DNA of 18,798 nt from JBDREA01 sp043820265 (GTDB lineage Archaea; Altiarchaeota; Altiarchaeia; IMC4; JBDREA01), in NCBI GenBank assembly GCA_043820265.1, contig JBDREA010000025.1, positions 1 through 18,798 on the forward strand. Reading direction: 5' to 3'. The position numbers and the translations under genes are program-made. Each line of letters starts with the position of its first letter. Position 1 is the first letter of the stretch. This document shows, in pieces, positions 1 to 6,572 of this stretch. Below the pieces are notes generated by a model. The model worked only from the letters and a program-made list of their open reading frames with translations, made no database searches and had not been told where the DNA came from.

Positions 1-2
1 TT

Positions 3-1349
3 TTAGGTGGTGTTGACATTATTCCAACAAAAGAAAACTACTTTGATGGTGACACCTATGACACGGATTCTGATGAATTTTACACCGACCACGACGACGA
101 TGTGACAACTCCCCCAGACTATGCAATTTCTCGAATGCCTCTTGGGGTGGGAGATCATGGTACTCTAATCCTAAGATCACAGATGGATGCGGCAATACGC
201 ATACATAATTCGGGCGGAATAGACTACAATAACAAATACATGAATATGGATCATGGGAGTCATGGGGAAGTTAACAAGGACCATTTCGCAAGTGAACTAG
301 CGATCTCATATCAACCGGGTTACATATCTCCCCAATGGAATTGGGTTTGTGGAGATCTTTCTGGCGAGGACCATAATCATTGTATATCTTTTAATCCTGG
401 AGGAAGCTGTAGTGCATTCTCATGCAATACAAATGATATGGTCTCAGATGCGGAATCAGCTAAAATGATATTTTACAGTGGTCATTGTAGTGGTAGAGTA
501 TTTGGGGGATATTGTGAATGGGAAAAAGATCCAAATAATGTCACAATTCCTACAACCTGTTTGGGAAAAGTTGCCGGCCAAAACTTGATGTCGGCTTATA
601 ATCCTTTCTCAGATTCCATGGTTTATGCAAATTCCTGTAGGACAGCTTCAATATGGAAAGATAGTGTTGGTAACGTCATGTATGGTTCCGAGAGCTTTAC
701 AATGAATCTCATTGACTATGGTGTGGCAGTTATTTGGGGGCAGGTAGATTTTGGTTATTCCAATAACTATGATCCGTACGGTCTTGGTCCAACACCCTTA
801 TCTGCTTGGTTTGACACTAAACTGTATGATTACCTGCAATTATATTCACTTGGATTAGCTGAATATCAACTCAAAAAAGAAAAAATAGAATACATATATG
901 ATCCAGCGAACGGCATCTCAGCTCCCTCACAGGAACTATGGGCTTATATTGTTTATACCCGTCACCTCTATGGGGATCCCACAATAATTACTAATCTCCA
1001 GGGAAGGGCTGTTGCTCCAACTAAGACTTCTGAAGAGGAGTTGAGAGAGAATGTTTGCGGGGGCGGAGCTTTTACGTGCATTTCGGAAGAGGGTCTCCCT
1101 TTGTTATTGACAAAATCTTCTATTTCGACTGACCATTTGGATATAATCAGTCTTGCGCAAGAACGAGCCGAAGAGGTTTATCTTCCTAATTGGCGTATCC
1201 TCGAAGACCGCTCTTTTGAGGTGCATAACGCTCTTGGCGAACCTTTCTTGCAGGTCGTCGTCGAATACGATTCTCCTTGGGGGCCAGAAGAAAGCATCCT
1301 TTACTTCAATGCGGAGGGAGAACTGACGAACGAGATAGTGTCTCATTAA
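3..1349 (+). CDS. Peptidase C25 (gingipain-like) cysteine protease, 5' end cut by window edge
   Basis: The reading frame is open to the left window edge, so the true start lies upstream; the GTG at 102 is only an internal codon. About 448 residues are visible. The first visible residues (LGGVDIIP, then an Asp-rich stretch and PDYAISRMPLG) match the C25 pattern of a G-D/V-x-x-P strand followed by acidic residues and a 'DIxxGRxP' segment. A candidate catalytic His lies in DHGSHG (codons 252-263). The candidate catalytic Cys is at 636-638 in ANSCRTA, followed by a G-V-A-V-I-W-G strand. YGDPTI near 970-990 matches the C25 domain end. After it come about 110 residues of unrecognised C-terminal region. 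Many Cys and Asn/Tyr residues suit a secreted protein; the signal peptide would be upstream. The stop overlaps the radB stop on the opposite strand. The family call is from motifs only; the substrate is unknown. Confidence 0.72.
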   Translation, partial: LGGVDIIPTKENYFDGDTYDTDSDEFYTDHDDDVTTPPDYAISRMPLGVGDHGTLILRSQMDAAIRIHNSGGIDYNNKYMNMDHGSHGEVNKDHFASELAISYQPGYISPQWNWVCGDLSGEDHNHCISFNPGGSCSAFSCNTNDMVSDAESAKMIFYSGHCSGRVFGGYCEWEKDPNNVTIPTTCLGKVAGQNLMSAYNPFSDSMVYANSCRTASIWKDSVGNVMYGSESFTMNLIDYGVAVIWGQVDFGYSNNYDPYGLGPTPLSAWFDTKLYDYLQLYSLGLAEYQLKKEKIEYIYDPANGISAPSQELWAYIVYTRHLYGDPTIITNLQGRAVAPTKTSEEELRENVCGGGAFTCISEEGLPLLLTKSSISTDHLDIISLAQERAEEVYLPNWRILEDRSFEVHNALGEPFLQVVVEYDSPWGPEESILYFNAEGELTNEIVSH

Positions 1350-2050
1350 TTTTTTTCCTGGGAACTTTTTACTTCTCGAGGATTCAACTCTCTCACCTTG
1401 ACTATTCCTCTATCTTCGATTTTGAACTCCAGTGCCTTTCCTTCCTTGAGGCTGGGGTGCTTTCTTAGCACCATGAACCTCTTGCTGTATCCTCCGAATT
1501 CTTCTTCTCTTATGAACTCTATAATTACGGAGAACCAGTAGGGTATCGATTCGCCTCCGAAGGGTTTGGTCGTACCCTTTTCCCGGTCGTAGGTGGGTCT
1601 ACTTGTGACAAGCACAGGTAACCCATATATCTTCGATAGACGCATGAGCTGTGCGAGCTGGCGTTCGATGTCTCTGAAGTCCCGATCAACTTGAACCCAG
1701 TACTGGTGGATGATACTGTCTACGATCACAAGAGAGAACTTTTCTTTTGCGAGAAATTCCTCCAACCTCTTGACCGCCACCTTCTGCTGGTCGAAGTCGT
1801 TGGGCTCGATTACCAAGATATTTCCAAGAATCGAATCAATGTCCTCGGGGAACAGCTGCTTCAACCTTTCAGTCGAAAAACCGTTCTTGCAGTCGACGAA
1901 AAGGACCTTTCCCTTTCTTGCTGCCTGTCCTGCGGCGATCAACGCAAAATTGCTCTTCCCTGCCCCCCATCCTCCAAAGACCATGGAAAGAGCCTTTTCA
2001 GGAAGTCCGCCGCCAAGGAACCCTTCTAGAGGTTCGCCAAGAGAGAGCAT
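1346..2050 (-). CDS. radB: RadB, RecA-family recombination ATPase paralogue
   Basis: A 234-residue RecA-fold protein, the usual RadB length, lacking the N-terminal helix-hairpin-helix domain of RadA. Walker A is GGWGAGKS at residues 26-33; Walker B is LVIVD ending at Asp111. RadB is an archaeal RadA paralogue that assists homologous recombination and binds DNA, with weak ATPase activity. The start (ATG at 2050) fits the conserved MLSLGEPLEGFLGGGLPEKA opening. The stop overlaps the stop of the convergent peptidase gene. A second, truncated copy of its first 22 codons lies at 2954-3019, directly after mre11, so an ancestral mre11-radB gene pair was probably interrupted by the toxin-antitoxin cassette at 2051-2953. 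The complete copy here looks functional. Its promoter now must come from the cassette or from the short region 2051-2093. Confidence 0.88.
   Translation of the reverse strand: MLSLGEPLEGFLGGGLPEKALSMVFGGWGAGKSNFALIAAGQAARKGKVLFVDCKNGFSTERLKQLFPEDIDSILGNILVIEPNDFDQQKVAVKRLEEFLAKEKFSLVIVDSIIHQYWVQVDRDFRDIERQLAQLMRLSKIYGLPVLVTSRPTYDREKGTTKPFGGESIPYWFSVIIEFIREEEFGGYSKRFMVLRKHPSLKEGKALEFKIEDRGIVKVRELNPREVKSSQEKN
1349..1357 (+). terminator. Oligo-T stretch after the C25 peptidase gene
   Basis: A run of seven T follows the TAA stop directly (1350-1356). Archaeal RNA polymerase commonly terminates at such T-runs. It lies inside the 3' end of radB on the other strand, so the two convergent genes share this DNA. 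No stem-loop precedes it. Confidence 0.35.
1985..2050 (-). repeat. radB 5'-end direct repeat, functional copy
   Basis: First 22 codons of the complete radB. It matches 2954-3019 at 54 of 66 bases by hand alignment. The 12 differences fall in 10 codons; nine codons are synonymous and one is Glu9 to Asp. Similarity stops after the Ser22 codon. Confidence 0.9.
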
Positions 2051-2093
2051 TTTTCTCTTTTTCCTTTTATTGTGTGGTTAGTCGAGTAACAAG

Positions 2094-2393
2094 TTATCGT
2101 ATCTTTTTCGCAGTTCTTCGGCTGGTCTTTATGATTTCTTCGTTGAGTTCCGTTTTCACCCCTCTTTTTCGTGCCAGTTGTTGGATGTCGTAGACGCTCT
2201 TCCCCAGGAGCTCTGCAGCCCTTCCAAGGGAGAGCCGTCCCTGGCCGTATAGCTCTAACACATAGTCTTCCGCTCCCAGATAAAGGAGTTGGCGGAGGGC
2301 CGTGCTTTTGTCGACGTATTTTTCTTTTCTTCGGAGTTCGACTAACTCAATGATTTCCTCAGGCAAACGCAGAGGGTATGGTGCGCTGGTCAT
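2094..2393 (-). CDS. UPF0175-type antitoxin (partner of the upstream PIN toxin)
   Basis: A 99-residue basic protein. The N-terminal half (PLRLPEEIIELVELRRK, then KSTALRQLLYLGAED) resembles a ribbon-helix-helix DNA-binding unit. The middle (GRLSLGRAAELLGKSVYDIQQLARKRG, about residues 52-79) has the helix-turn-helix-like pattern of UPF0175 proteins, which are found beside PIN toxins in archaea and cyanobacteria. Expected role: to bind and neutralise the toxin and repress the operon. Its ATG overlaps the toxin's TGA (ATGA at 2393-2390), so the two are translationally coupled, with toxin first, the reverse of the usual order. The ORF stops 43 bases before the radB start. Family call by motif; target operator not identified. 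Confidence 0.72.
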   Translation of the reverse strand: MTSAPYPLRLPEEIIELVELRRKEKYVDKSTALRQLLYLGAEDYVLELYGQGRLSLGRAAELLGKSVYDIQQLARKRGVKTELNEEIIKTSRRTAKKIR

Positions 2394-2902
2394 TTTTTAC
2401 CTCCATTTATTATTTCAAGGGATTCCAGATATCTTTTATGGGGGATGTATGGTTTGATCTCTTCTAGGGTCTCCCTGCATTCATCCCTCTTTATCTTTTT
2501 TAATTCAACGAGTCGGACAAGCAGGTCTGTGGTCGTTAAAAACGGGATATTATTGACGTACAGTACGTCGAGGAAGGCTTGGTCGTCGCTGACTATCGCT
2601 TGAGGTTTGTTTTTGAAGTAAAGGTGGAGGGTGGATTTTTCCCCTCTTCCGAGATTGAACACCTCTTTGAGTATTCCTTTAGCCTCCATTCGTTCATTTG
2701 TTCTTTCCACCCTCAATCTTCCTTTTTGGATCATCTCCTCTAATCGAAAAGCATCTTCATAGAGTCTCGTTTTTCCCTCTGTCACGCATTCTTTGAAGAC
2801 TTCTTCGCTTATGCATGCATCCATCTTTTCAAGAATCTTTGGGAATCTCTTCGTTTTTCCGAGTTTGATGAGGGCATCAGAGTCAAACACAATCTTCATC
2901 AT
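2390..2902 (-). CDS. PIN-domain ribonuclease toxin (DUF3368-like)
   Basis: A 170-residue PIN-like nuclease. Acidic candidates for the Mg/Mn site are Asp7 (in VFDSDALI), Glu34 or Glu38, Glu88 (in GRGEKST) and Asp106/107 (in IVSDDQAF). The spacing and the segment after it (LVRLVELKKIKRDE) resemble DUF3368-type PIN proteins that pair with UPF0175 antitoxins. Such toxins cut RNA and arrest growth when the antitoxin is lost. Two adjacent ATGs (2902 and 2899) are possible starts; the first lies about 25 bases from the TATA-like box at 2926-2933, which suggests a leaderless mRNA. The RNA target is unknown. Confidence 0.78.
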   Translation of the reverse strand: MMKIVFDSDALIKLGKTKRFPKILEKMDACISEEVFKECVTEGKTRLYEDAFRLEEMIQKGRLRVERTNERMEAKGILKEVFNLGRGEKSTLHLYFKNKPQAIVSDDQAFLDVLYVNNIPFLTTTDLLVRLVELKKIKRDECRETLEEIKPYIPHKRYLESLEIINGGKK

Positions 2903-2945
2903 TATTATACATATTTATACAAAGGTATTTAAACGTTTCTCTTCC
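2903..2945 (-). promoter_or_regulatory. Promoter of the PIN/UPF0175 module with small palindrome
   Basis: Read on the minus strand, TTTAAATA (2933-2926) is a good archaeal TATA box, placing transcription start near the toxin ATG. An 8-base perfect palindrome AAACGTTT (2931-2938) overlaps its upstream edge, where TFB binds; it could be an autoregulatory operator. The box lies in the tail of the truncated radB copy, just past the end of similarity. Confidence 0.5.
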
Positions 2946-3019
2946 AACAAAAAAGACAAAGCCTTTTCAGGTAATCCGCCCCCAAGAAATCCGTCAAGTG
3001 GCTCGCCAAGAGAGAGCAT
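2915..3019 (-). pseudogene. Truncated radB copy (first 22 codons plus unrelated tail)
   Basis: An ATG 4 bases after the mre11 stop opens a 34-codon frame ending in TAA. Residues 1-22 (MLSLGEPLDGFLGGGLPEKA, then LS) equal the start of RadB at 1985-2050 except Asp9 for Glu9. After Ser22 the frame runs into unrelated A/T-rich sequence that forms the toxin promoter. The Walker A motif is lost, so it cannot act as RadB. Its position shows where radB originally began in the mre11-radB pair. The nearly all-synonymous divergence from the full copy is discussed among the findings. Confidence 0.85.
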
Positions 3020-3023
3020 TTTT

Positions 3024-4124
3024 TTAGCCCCCGTATTTCCTGTAGAGTTCAAGCGTTGTCTCAAGGAGTTCTTTCTGTTCTTTCAAACCCATTTTTTCGA
3101 AGTATTCAGTTATTAAGTCTTCGTTTAATTCGGGTTTTTCGAGTTGAACTGTTTTTTCGCTGAGCTTTGGATTGACATTGACGTCGAGGACCGTGAAGTC
3201 TTTGTATTGGCCCTCCCAGTCGCGGCGGACGTCCAGGAAGTTCCCATCGATTAATGCGTCGATGTTTATCTGCAAGAGTTTTACATCTTTATTCTCTTCT
3301 ATAATCTCCGCGATTTTTTTATTCAATATTTCCGGAGTCATCTTTTCGGCATCCAATGTCACCGATTTCATGGGTCGGGAATCCACACCTATGAATCTTG
3401 GATTTGAGAAATCGAAATCCTCGAAGACCATGAAACCGTTCTGGTGATCTGCCTCGTTGAAGCTCACCCTTTCAGTCGAACCGATGTAGTACGCAGGGGT
3501 TACGTCAAACACCTCCTTTATCCTTTGGTGTTTGTGCACGTGACCTGAAAGGATCAGATCGAATTTCTGGGCCGCCTCCCTAAGAACAGGCAATCCAATC
3601 TCGTGGGGTTCGAGGTATCTTTCAATTGCTTGGTGCAGAAAGAGGATATTCAATGATCCCTCCTTTTTTTCCACATTCTTGCTCAAATCCCTGAGCGACT
3701 CTTCGGCTAGTTTTTTGTTACGGATGAACTGAAAACCCAAGACATTGACTTTTTCCCCTCCGAGCTCAACTATCTTTATTGGATTTTCCGTTGAAAGCAC
3801 ATGGATGTTTTCATGAATGTCAGCGTAAAGCGGCGAATAAGTAGTTCCGAGGTGGCCTTCTATCTCATGGTTCCCGATGGCAACAACGACGGGAGCCTTG
3901 TCTGCGATCTCCCTTAACGTCTTTACGAGAAGCCTCATCGAGACCGGATTCGGGCGGCTGTGGTGGGCTAGGTCTCCTGCAAAAAGCCAAAGGACCGGTT
4001 CAAGTTTTTTTGCCTTCTTAATTGCATCAAGGAACGCCCGGTCGAAGTCGCGAAGCCTCTCAACGCTCAACCTATGCCTGAATCCGAGGTGCGAGTCGCC
4101 GATAGCAACGATAGTCGATGACAT
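3024..4124 (-). CDS. mre11: Mre11 DNA double-strand-break repair nuclease
   Basis: A 366-residue calcineurin-like metallophosphoesterase with all Mre11 metal-site motifs: Asp10/His12 (GDSHLG), Asp51 (GDLAHH), Asn85/His86 (GNHE), His164 (FLHQ) and His195/His197 (GHVHKH). Mre11 binds two Mn ions and, with Rad50, trims DNA ends at double-strand breaks. The C-terminal third (about 255-366) corresponds to the capping and Rad50-binding region. No rad50, herA or nurA gene is beside it, unlike the common archaeal cluster; the downstream partner is radB (first its truncated copy, then, past the toxin module, the full gene). The start at 4124 is 39 bases from the divergent NOG1-like gene. Confidence 0.92.
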   Translation of the reverse strand: MSSTIVAIGDSHLGFRHRLSVERLRDFDRAFLDAIKKAKKLEPVLWLFAGDLAHHSRPNPVSMRLLVKTLREIADKAPVVVAIGNHEIEGHLGTTYSPLYADIHENIHVLSTENPIKIVELGGEKVNVLGFQFIRNKKLAEESLRDLSKNVEKKEGSLNILFLHQAIERYLEPHEIGLPVLREAAQKFDLILSGHVHKHQRIKEVFDVTPAYYIGSTERVSFNEADHQNGFMVFEDFDFSNPRFIGVDSRPMKSVTLDAEKMTPEILNKKIAEIIEENKDVKLLQINIDALIDGNFLDVRRDWEGQYKDFTVLDVNVNPKLSEKTVQLEKPELNEDLITEYFEKMGLKEQKELLETTLELYRKYGG

Positions 4125-4163
4125 TGCGCACTATTATTCTGATAAGCTATTAATAACCCTATC
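4125..4163. promoter_or_regulatory. Compact divergent promoter between mre11 and the NOG1-like gene
   Basis: Only 39 bases separate the two starts. An A/T box ATTAATA near 4149-4155 lies about 25-30 bases before the mre11 ATG, and TATTATT near 4132-4138 about 25-30 bases before the plus-strand ATG. No Shine-Dalgarno site is seen on either side, so both messages are probably leaderless. The two boxes almost abut, so the genes may compete for transcription factors. Confidence 0.5.
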
Positions 4164-5123
4164 ATGTTTTCCGAATTACCATACGTTCCATCAGCCAGTG
4201 ACCTTATTGACAGGTCGTTTCGGGCAGGCTCAAACGCAGCAAGAGATGTCCGAGGCAGGAATGGGCCCAGGGAAAAGCTCCTGCGACTCGCAGAAGAAAA
4301 AAGAGTCTCGATAATCGGAGGAATAGTGGAAGGCGAATTAAAAGCAATTATCAAACAGTTCCCAAGCTACGACCAGCTTCCGCCGTTCTACCAAAAGCTA
4401 TTGGACATCCAGATTTCAAAGGACAAATTCAAAAAGAGCCTTGGCGCAGCCGACTGGGCGCTGAAAAACCTAAAGCAGCTAAGGGCAAGCACGAATAGGA
4501 GGATGCGCGCCCAAAAAGAGACCGCGTTTGCAAAGCAGTACCTTGGCAGGGTTTCTTCGATAATAAAACAAATATCTGGGGACCTGGACATCCTAATCGA
4601 AATAAAACAGCAACTTCAATCATTCCCTTTAATCAGAGACGATGAACCAACCTTGGTCGTGGCAGGCTACCCCAACGCCGGAAAAAGCACGTTCTTAAGA
4701 AATCTGACCGGATCAAAAGTTCAGATAGCAGCGTACCACTTCACAACAACAAAGATTCAAGTTGGAAGGAAAAAGATTTTACATACAACCTATCAGGTAA
4801 TTGACGTCCCAGGTCTTCTAGACCGGCCAATGGAAAAAAGAAATATAGTAGAACAACAAGCTATGCTGGCATTAGAGGAGGTGGCAGACAAGATTCTTTT
4901 TCTAATCGACCCGGAGCAAAACCTAAACCCACAAATGTCGCTTCTTTCAGAAGTCAAGGAAAAATTTAATGTCCCAATCTTTGTCGCAATCAACAAAGTC
5001 GATGCAGTTGAAAAATCAATTATAAAAGAAATAGAAGCTAATTTTAGCAAATTGAAAATAATCCGATTATCGGCCATCAATACCAGCCAATGTGAGGAAA
5101 CCTTCAAAACGATTATTTCTTAG
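4164..5123 (+). CDS. NOG1-type GTPase (ribosome large-subunit biogenesis)
   Basis: A 319-residue protein with an N-terminal helical region (about 1-160) typical of NOG1, then a complete G domain: G1 GYPNAGKS (168-175), G2 threonines around 194-196 (FTTT), G3 DVPG (214-217), G4 NKVD (277-280), G5 LSA (302-304). NOG1 and its archaeal relatives bind the pre-50S/60S particle near the GTPase centre during assembly. The length suits archaeal NOG1, which lacks the long eukaryotic C-terminus. It stands alone, divergent from mre11, and ends about 108 bases before the next operon. Confidence 0.88.
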   Translation: MFSELPYVPSASDLIDRSFRAGSNAARDVRGRNGPREKLLRLAEEKRVSIIGGIVEGELKAIIKQFPSYDQLPPFYQKLLDIQISKDKFKKSLGAADWALKNLKQLRASTNRRMRAQKETAFAKQYLGRVSSIIKQISGDLDILIEIKQQLQSFPLIRDDEPTLVVAGYPNAGKSTFLRNLTGSKVQIAAYHFTTTKIQVGRKKILHTTYQVIDVPGLLDRPMEKRNIVEQQAMLALEEVADKILFLIDPEQNLNPQMSLLSEVKEKFNVPIFVAINKVDAVEKSIIKEIEANFSKLKIIRLSAINTSQCEETFKTIIS

Positions 5124-5176
5124 TACCCGTTCATTCAAAATAGTGGGTGATTTTATCAGTTTTCCACAATCATATT

Positions 5177-5231
5177 AAAGTCTTATTTAAACACTATCGC
5201 CTAGTATAAAGACATTGTTTTCCGGGGAGAA
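5177..5231 (+). promoter_or_regulatory. Promoter and ribosome-binding site of the Hdr-Glt operon
   Basis: TTATTTAAA at about 5183-5191 is a good TATA box about 40-48 bases before the ATG at 5232, leaving a short leader. GGGGAG (5224-5229) is a Shine-Dalgarno site, though only two bases from the start codon, which is tight. The remaining intergenic stretch from 5124 shows nothing else recognisable. Confidence 0.55.
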
Positions 5232-6572
5232 ATGAATACGAAAAAGGAGAAAGAAGGAATCCCAATCTACTGGGGGTGCATGTTCACTCATTCTGTTCCC
5301 TTCCTGATGCAGACTGTGGATAAGGTCCTGGATCGACTCGGAGTCCCCCACCACGACATCGAGGATTGGAGTTGCTGTCCTGATCCAGTTTACGTAAAAG
5401 CCTATGGGCCGAAACTTCACCTAACGCTTGCAGCAAGAAACCTCTCTCTTGCAAAGCCAGACAAAGACGAAAACAGGGAACTTCTCGTTGTCTGCAACGG
5501 ATGCTTTCACACTTTGAACGGGGCGGCAAAAAAACTGGCGGACCCCAAAACACTCGCTGAGATCAACGAATTGCTTGAAGAAGAAAAAATCGAGGGCAAG
5601 ATTAAAGTTGTGCACTTCCTTGAAAGTCTCTCAAAAAAAATCCCCGAATTAAAGGAGTTAGCAACTCAATCTTTGAAGGGATTGAAAATCGCACCATACT
5701 ATGGATGCCACGCGATCCGCCCAGTAGCCATTGCAGGCGACAATCCCGAAGACCCTAAAAGCCTTCATAGGATAATCAGCGCCCTTGGAGCCGAACCAGT
5801 TGATTACAGGCACATGCTTGATTGTTGTGGGATACCAACTCAAGGATTCAATCCAAGCGAATCAGAAAAAATGCTCGAAGAAAAACTCGTCGATCTAAAA
5901 GGTAAAGTGGACGCGATTGTGACACCCTGCCCGAGTTGTTTCATGCAATTCGACAGAGTGCCAAGAAGGCTTAAACAATACGCCCTCCCGATCCTTCATG
6001 TCGGCGAACTGGTCGGCTTGGCTTTGGGGATGAGCCCTGATGAGATGCATCTAGAGATGCATGCAACCAAAGCAGATAAACTTCTCGCAAAAATCGATTC
6101 AAATATAATTATACAAAAGGCAGTGAAAAAAGTCCACGACTTAATCCCATCCTATGAGCTTAGCGGACACTGCGGGGCCTGCAGAAAAGAGTGTGCGATG
6201 GCAGTCGAGACCAGAGACAGTAACTACCACTTCGATCCCCTTGACATAGTCGACATGCTCGAGGAAGGAAGGCTTGAAGAGGCGCTAGCAGATGAGCGGA
6301 TCTGGTTTTGCCTTCAATGTGGGGCATGTGAGGTCCGATGCCCTCAGAACCGAGGACTGAAAAAAACATTCGAAAAGCTTAGGGAAGAAGCAATAAAAAG
6401 GGAGATTCCAAAAGCCGTGCAACACAACATGGAAATGGTAAAGACTACAGGATACACCCAACAGCCAAAGGACTTCGTCAGAAAACGCATCGGTTTGGAT
6501 CCCGCACCTAAGGCAGATATTGAAGCAATCAATAAGATCATAAAAAAATTCGAGGATAAGAAGAAAAAGTGA
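5232..6572 (+). CDS. HdrB-HdrC-like fusion iron-sulphur protein
   Basis: A 446-residue protein. Residues 1-265 carry two complete CCG domains as in HdrB: Cys16, Cys48-Cys49, Cys88/Cys91, and Cys159, Cys198-Cys199, Cys233/Cys236. In HdrB these bind unusual non-cubane [4Fe-4S] clusters that handle thiol/disulphide or similar two-electron chemistry. Residues 300-380 form an HdrC-like double [4Fe-4S] unit. The second motif is complete (Cys360, 363, 366, 370, then Pro); the first has Ser311 where the first Cys is expected (then Cys314, 317, 321). No membrane segment is seen. Its stop overlaps the GTG start of gltB1 (GTGA), so it is translationally coupled to the glutamate synthase genes. Inference: it feeds electrons into glutamate synthase or couples it to a thiol or quinone pool. 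It is not shown to be a true CoB-CoM heterodisulphide reductase; hdrA and mcr genes are absent here. Confidence 0.8.
   Translation: MNTKKEKEGIPIYWGCMFTHSVPFLMQTVDKVLDRLGVPHHDIEDWSCCPDPVYVKAYGPKLHLTLAARNLSLAKPDKDENRELLVVCNGCFHTLNGAAKKLADPKTLAEINELLEEEKIEGKIKVVHFLESLSKKIPELKELATQSLKGLKIAPYYGCHAIRPVAIAGDNPEDPKSLHRIISALGAEPVDYRHMLDCCGIPTQGFNPSESEKMLEEKLVDLKGKVDAIVTPCPSCFMQFDRVPRRLKQYALPILHVGELVGLALGMSPDEMHLEMHATKADKLLAKIDSNIIIQKAVKKVHDLIPSYELSGHCGACRKECAMAVETRDSNYHFDPLDIVDMLEEGRLEEALADERIWFCLQCGACEVRCPQNRGLKKTFEKLREEAIKREIPKAVQHNMEMVKTTGYTQQPKDFVRKRIGLDPAPKADIEAINKIIKKFEDKKKK

Larger units (their letters stand above)
2051..2953 (-). mobile_element. Toxin-antitoxin cassette inserted between two copies of the radB 5' end
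   Basis: The segment holds a PIN toxin and a UPF0175-type antitoxin gene and is bounded by the complete radB (start at 2050) and a 22-codon radB 5' copy (2954-3019). Repeat-to-repeat spacing is 969 bases. The left remnant is 4 bases from the mre11 stop, the position expected for the original radB start. No integrase or transposase gene is present. Calling it a mobile element is inference from this arrangement; a duplication plus rearrangement is the alternative. Confidence 0.5.

Noticed and set aside
4067..4354. 95-codon minus-strand frame bridging mre11 and the NOG1-like gene
   Set aside because: It overlaps both conserved genes and their shared promoter; no independent support.
5232..6572. 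True CoB-CoM heterodisulphide reductase of a methanogen
   Set aside because: It is an HdrB-HdrC fusion in a glutamate synthase operon with an altered FeS motif; no hdrA, mvh or mcr genes are visible, so methanogenesis is not supported.
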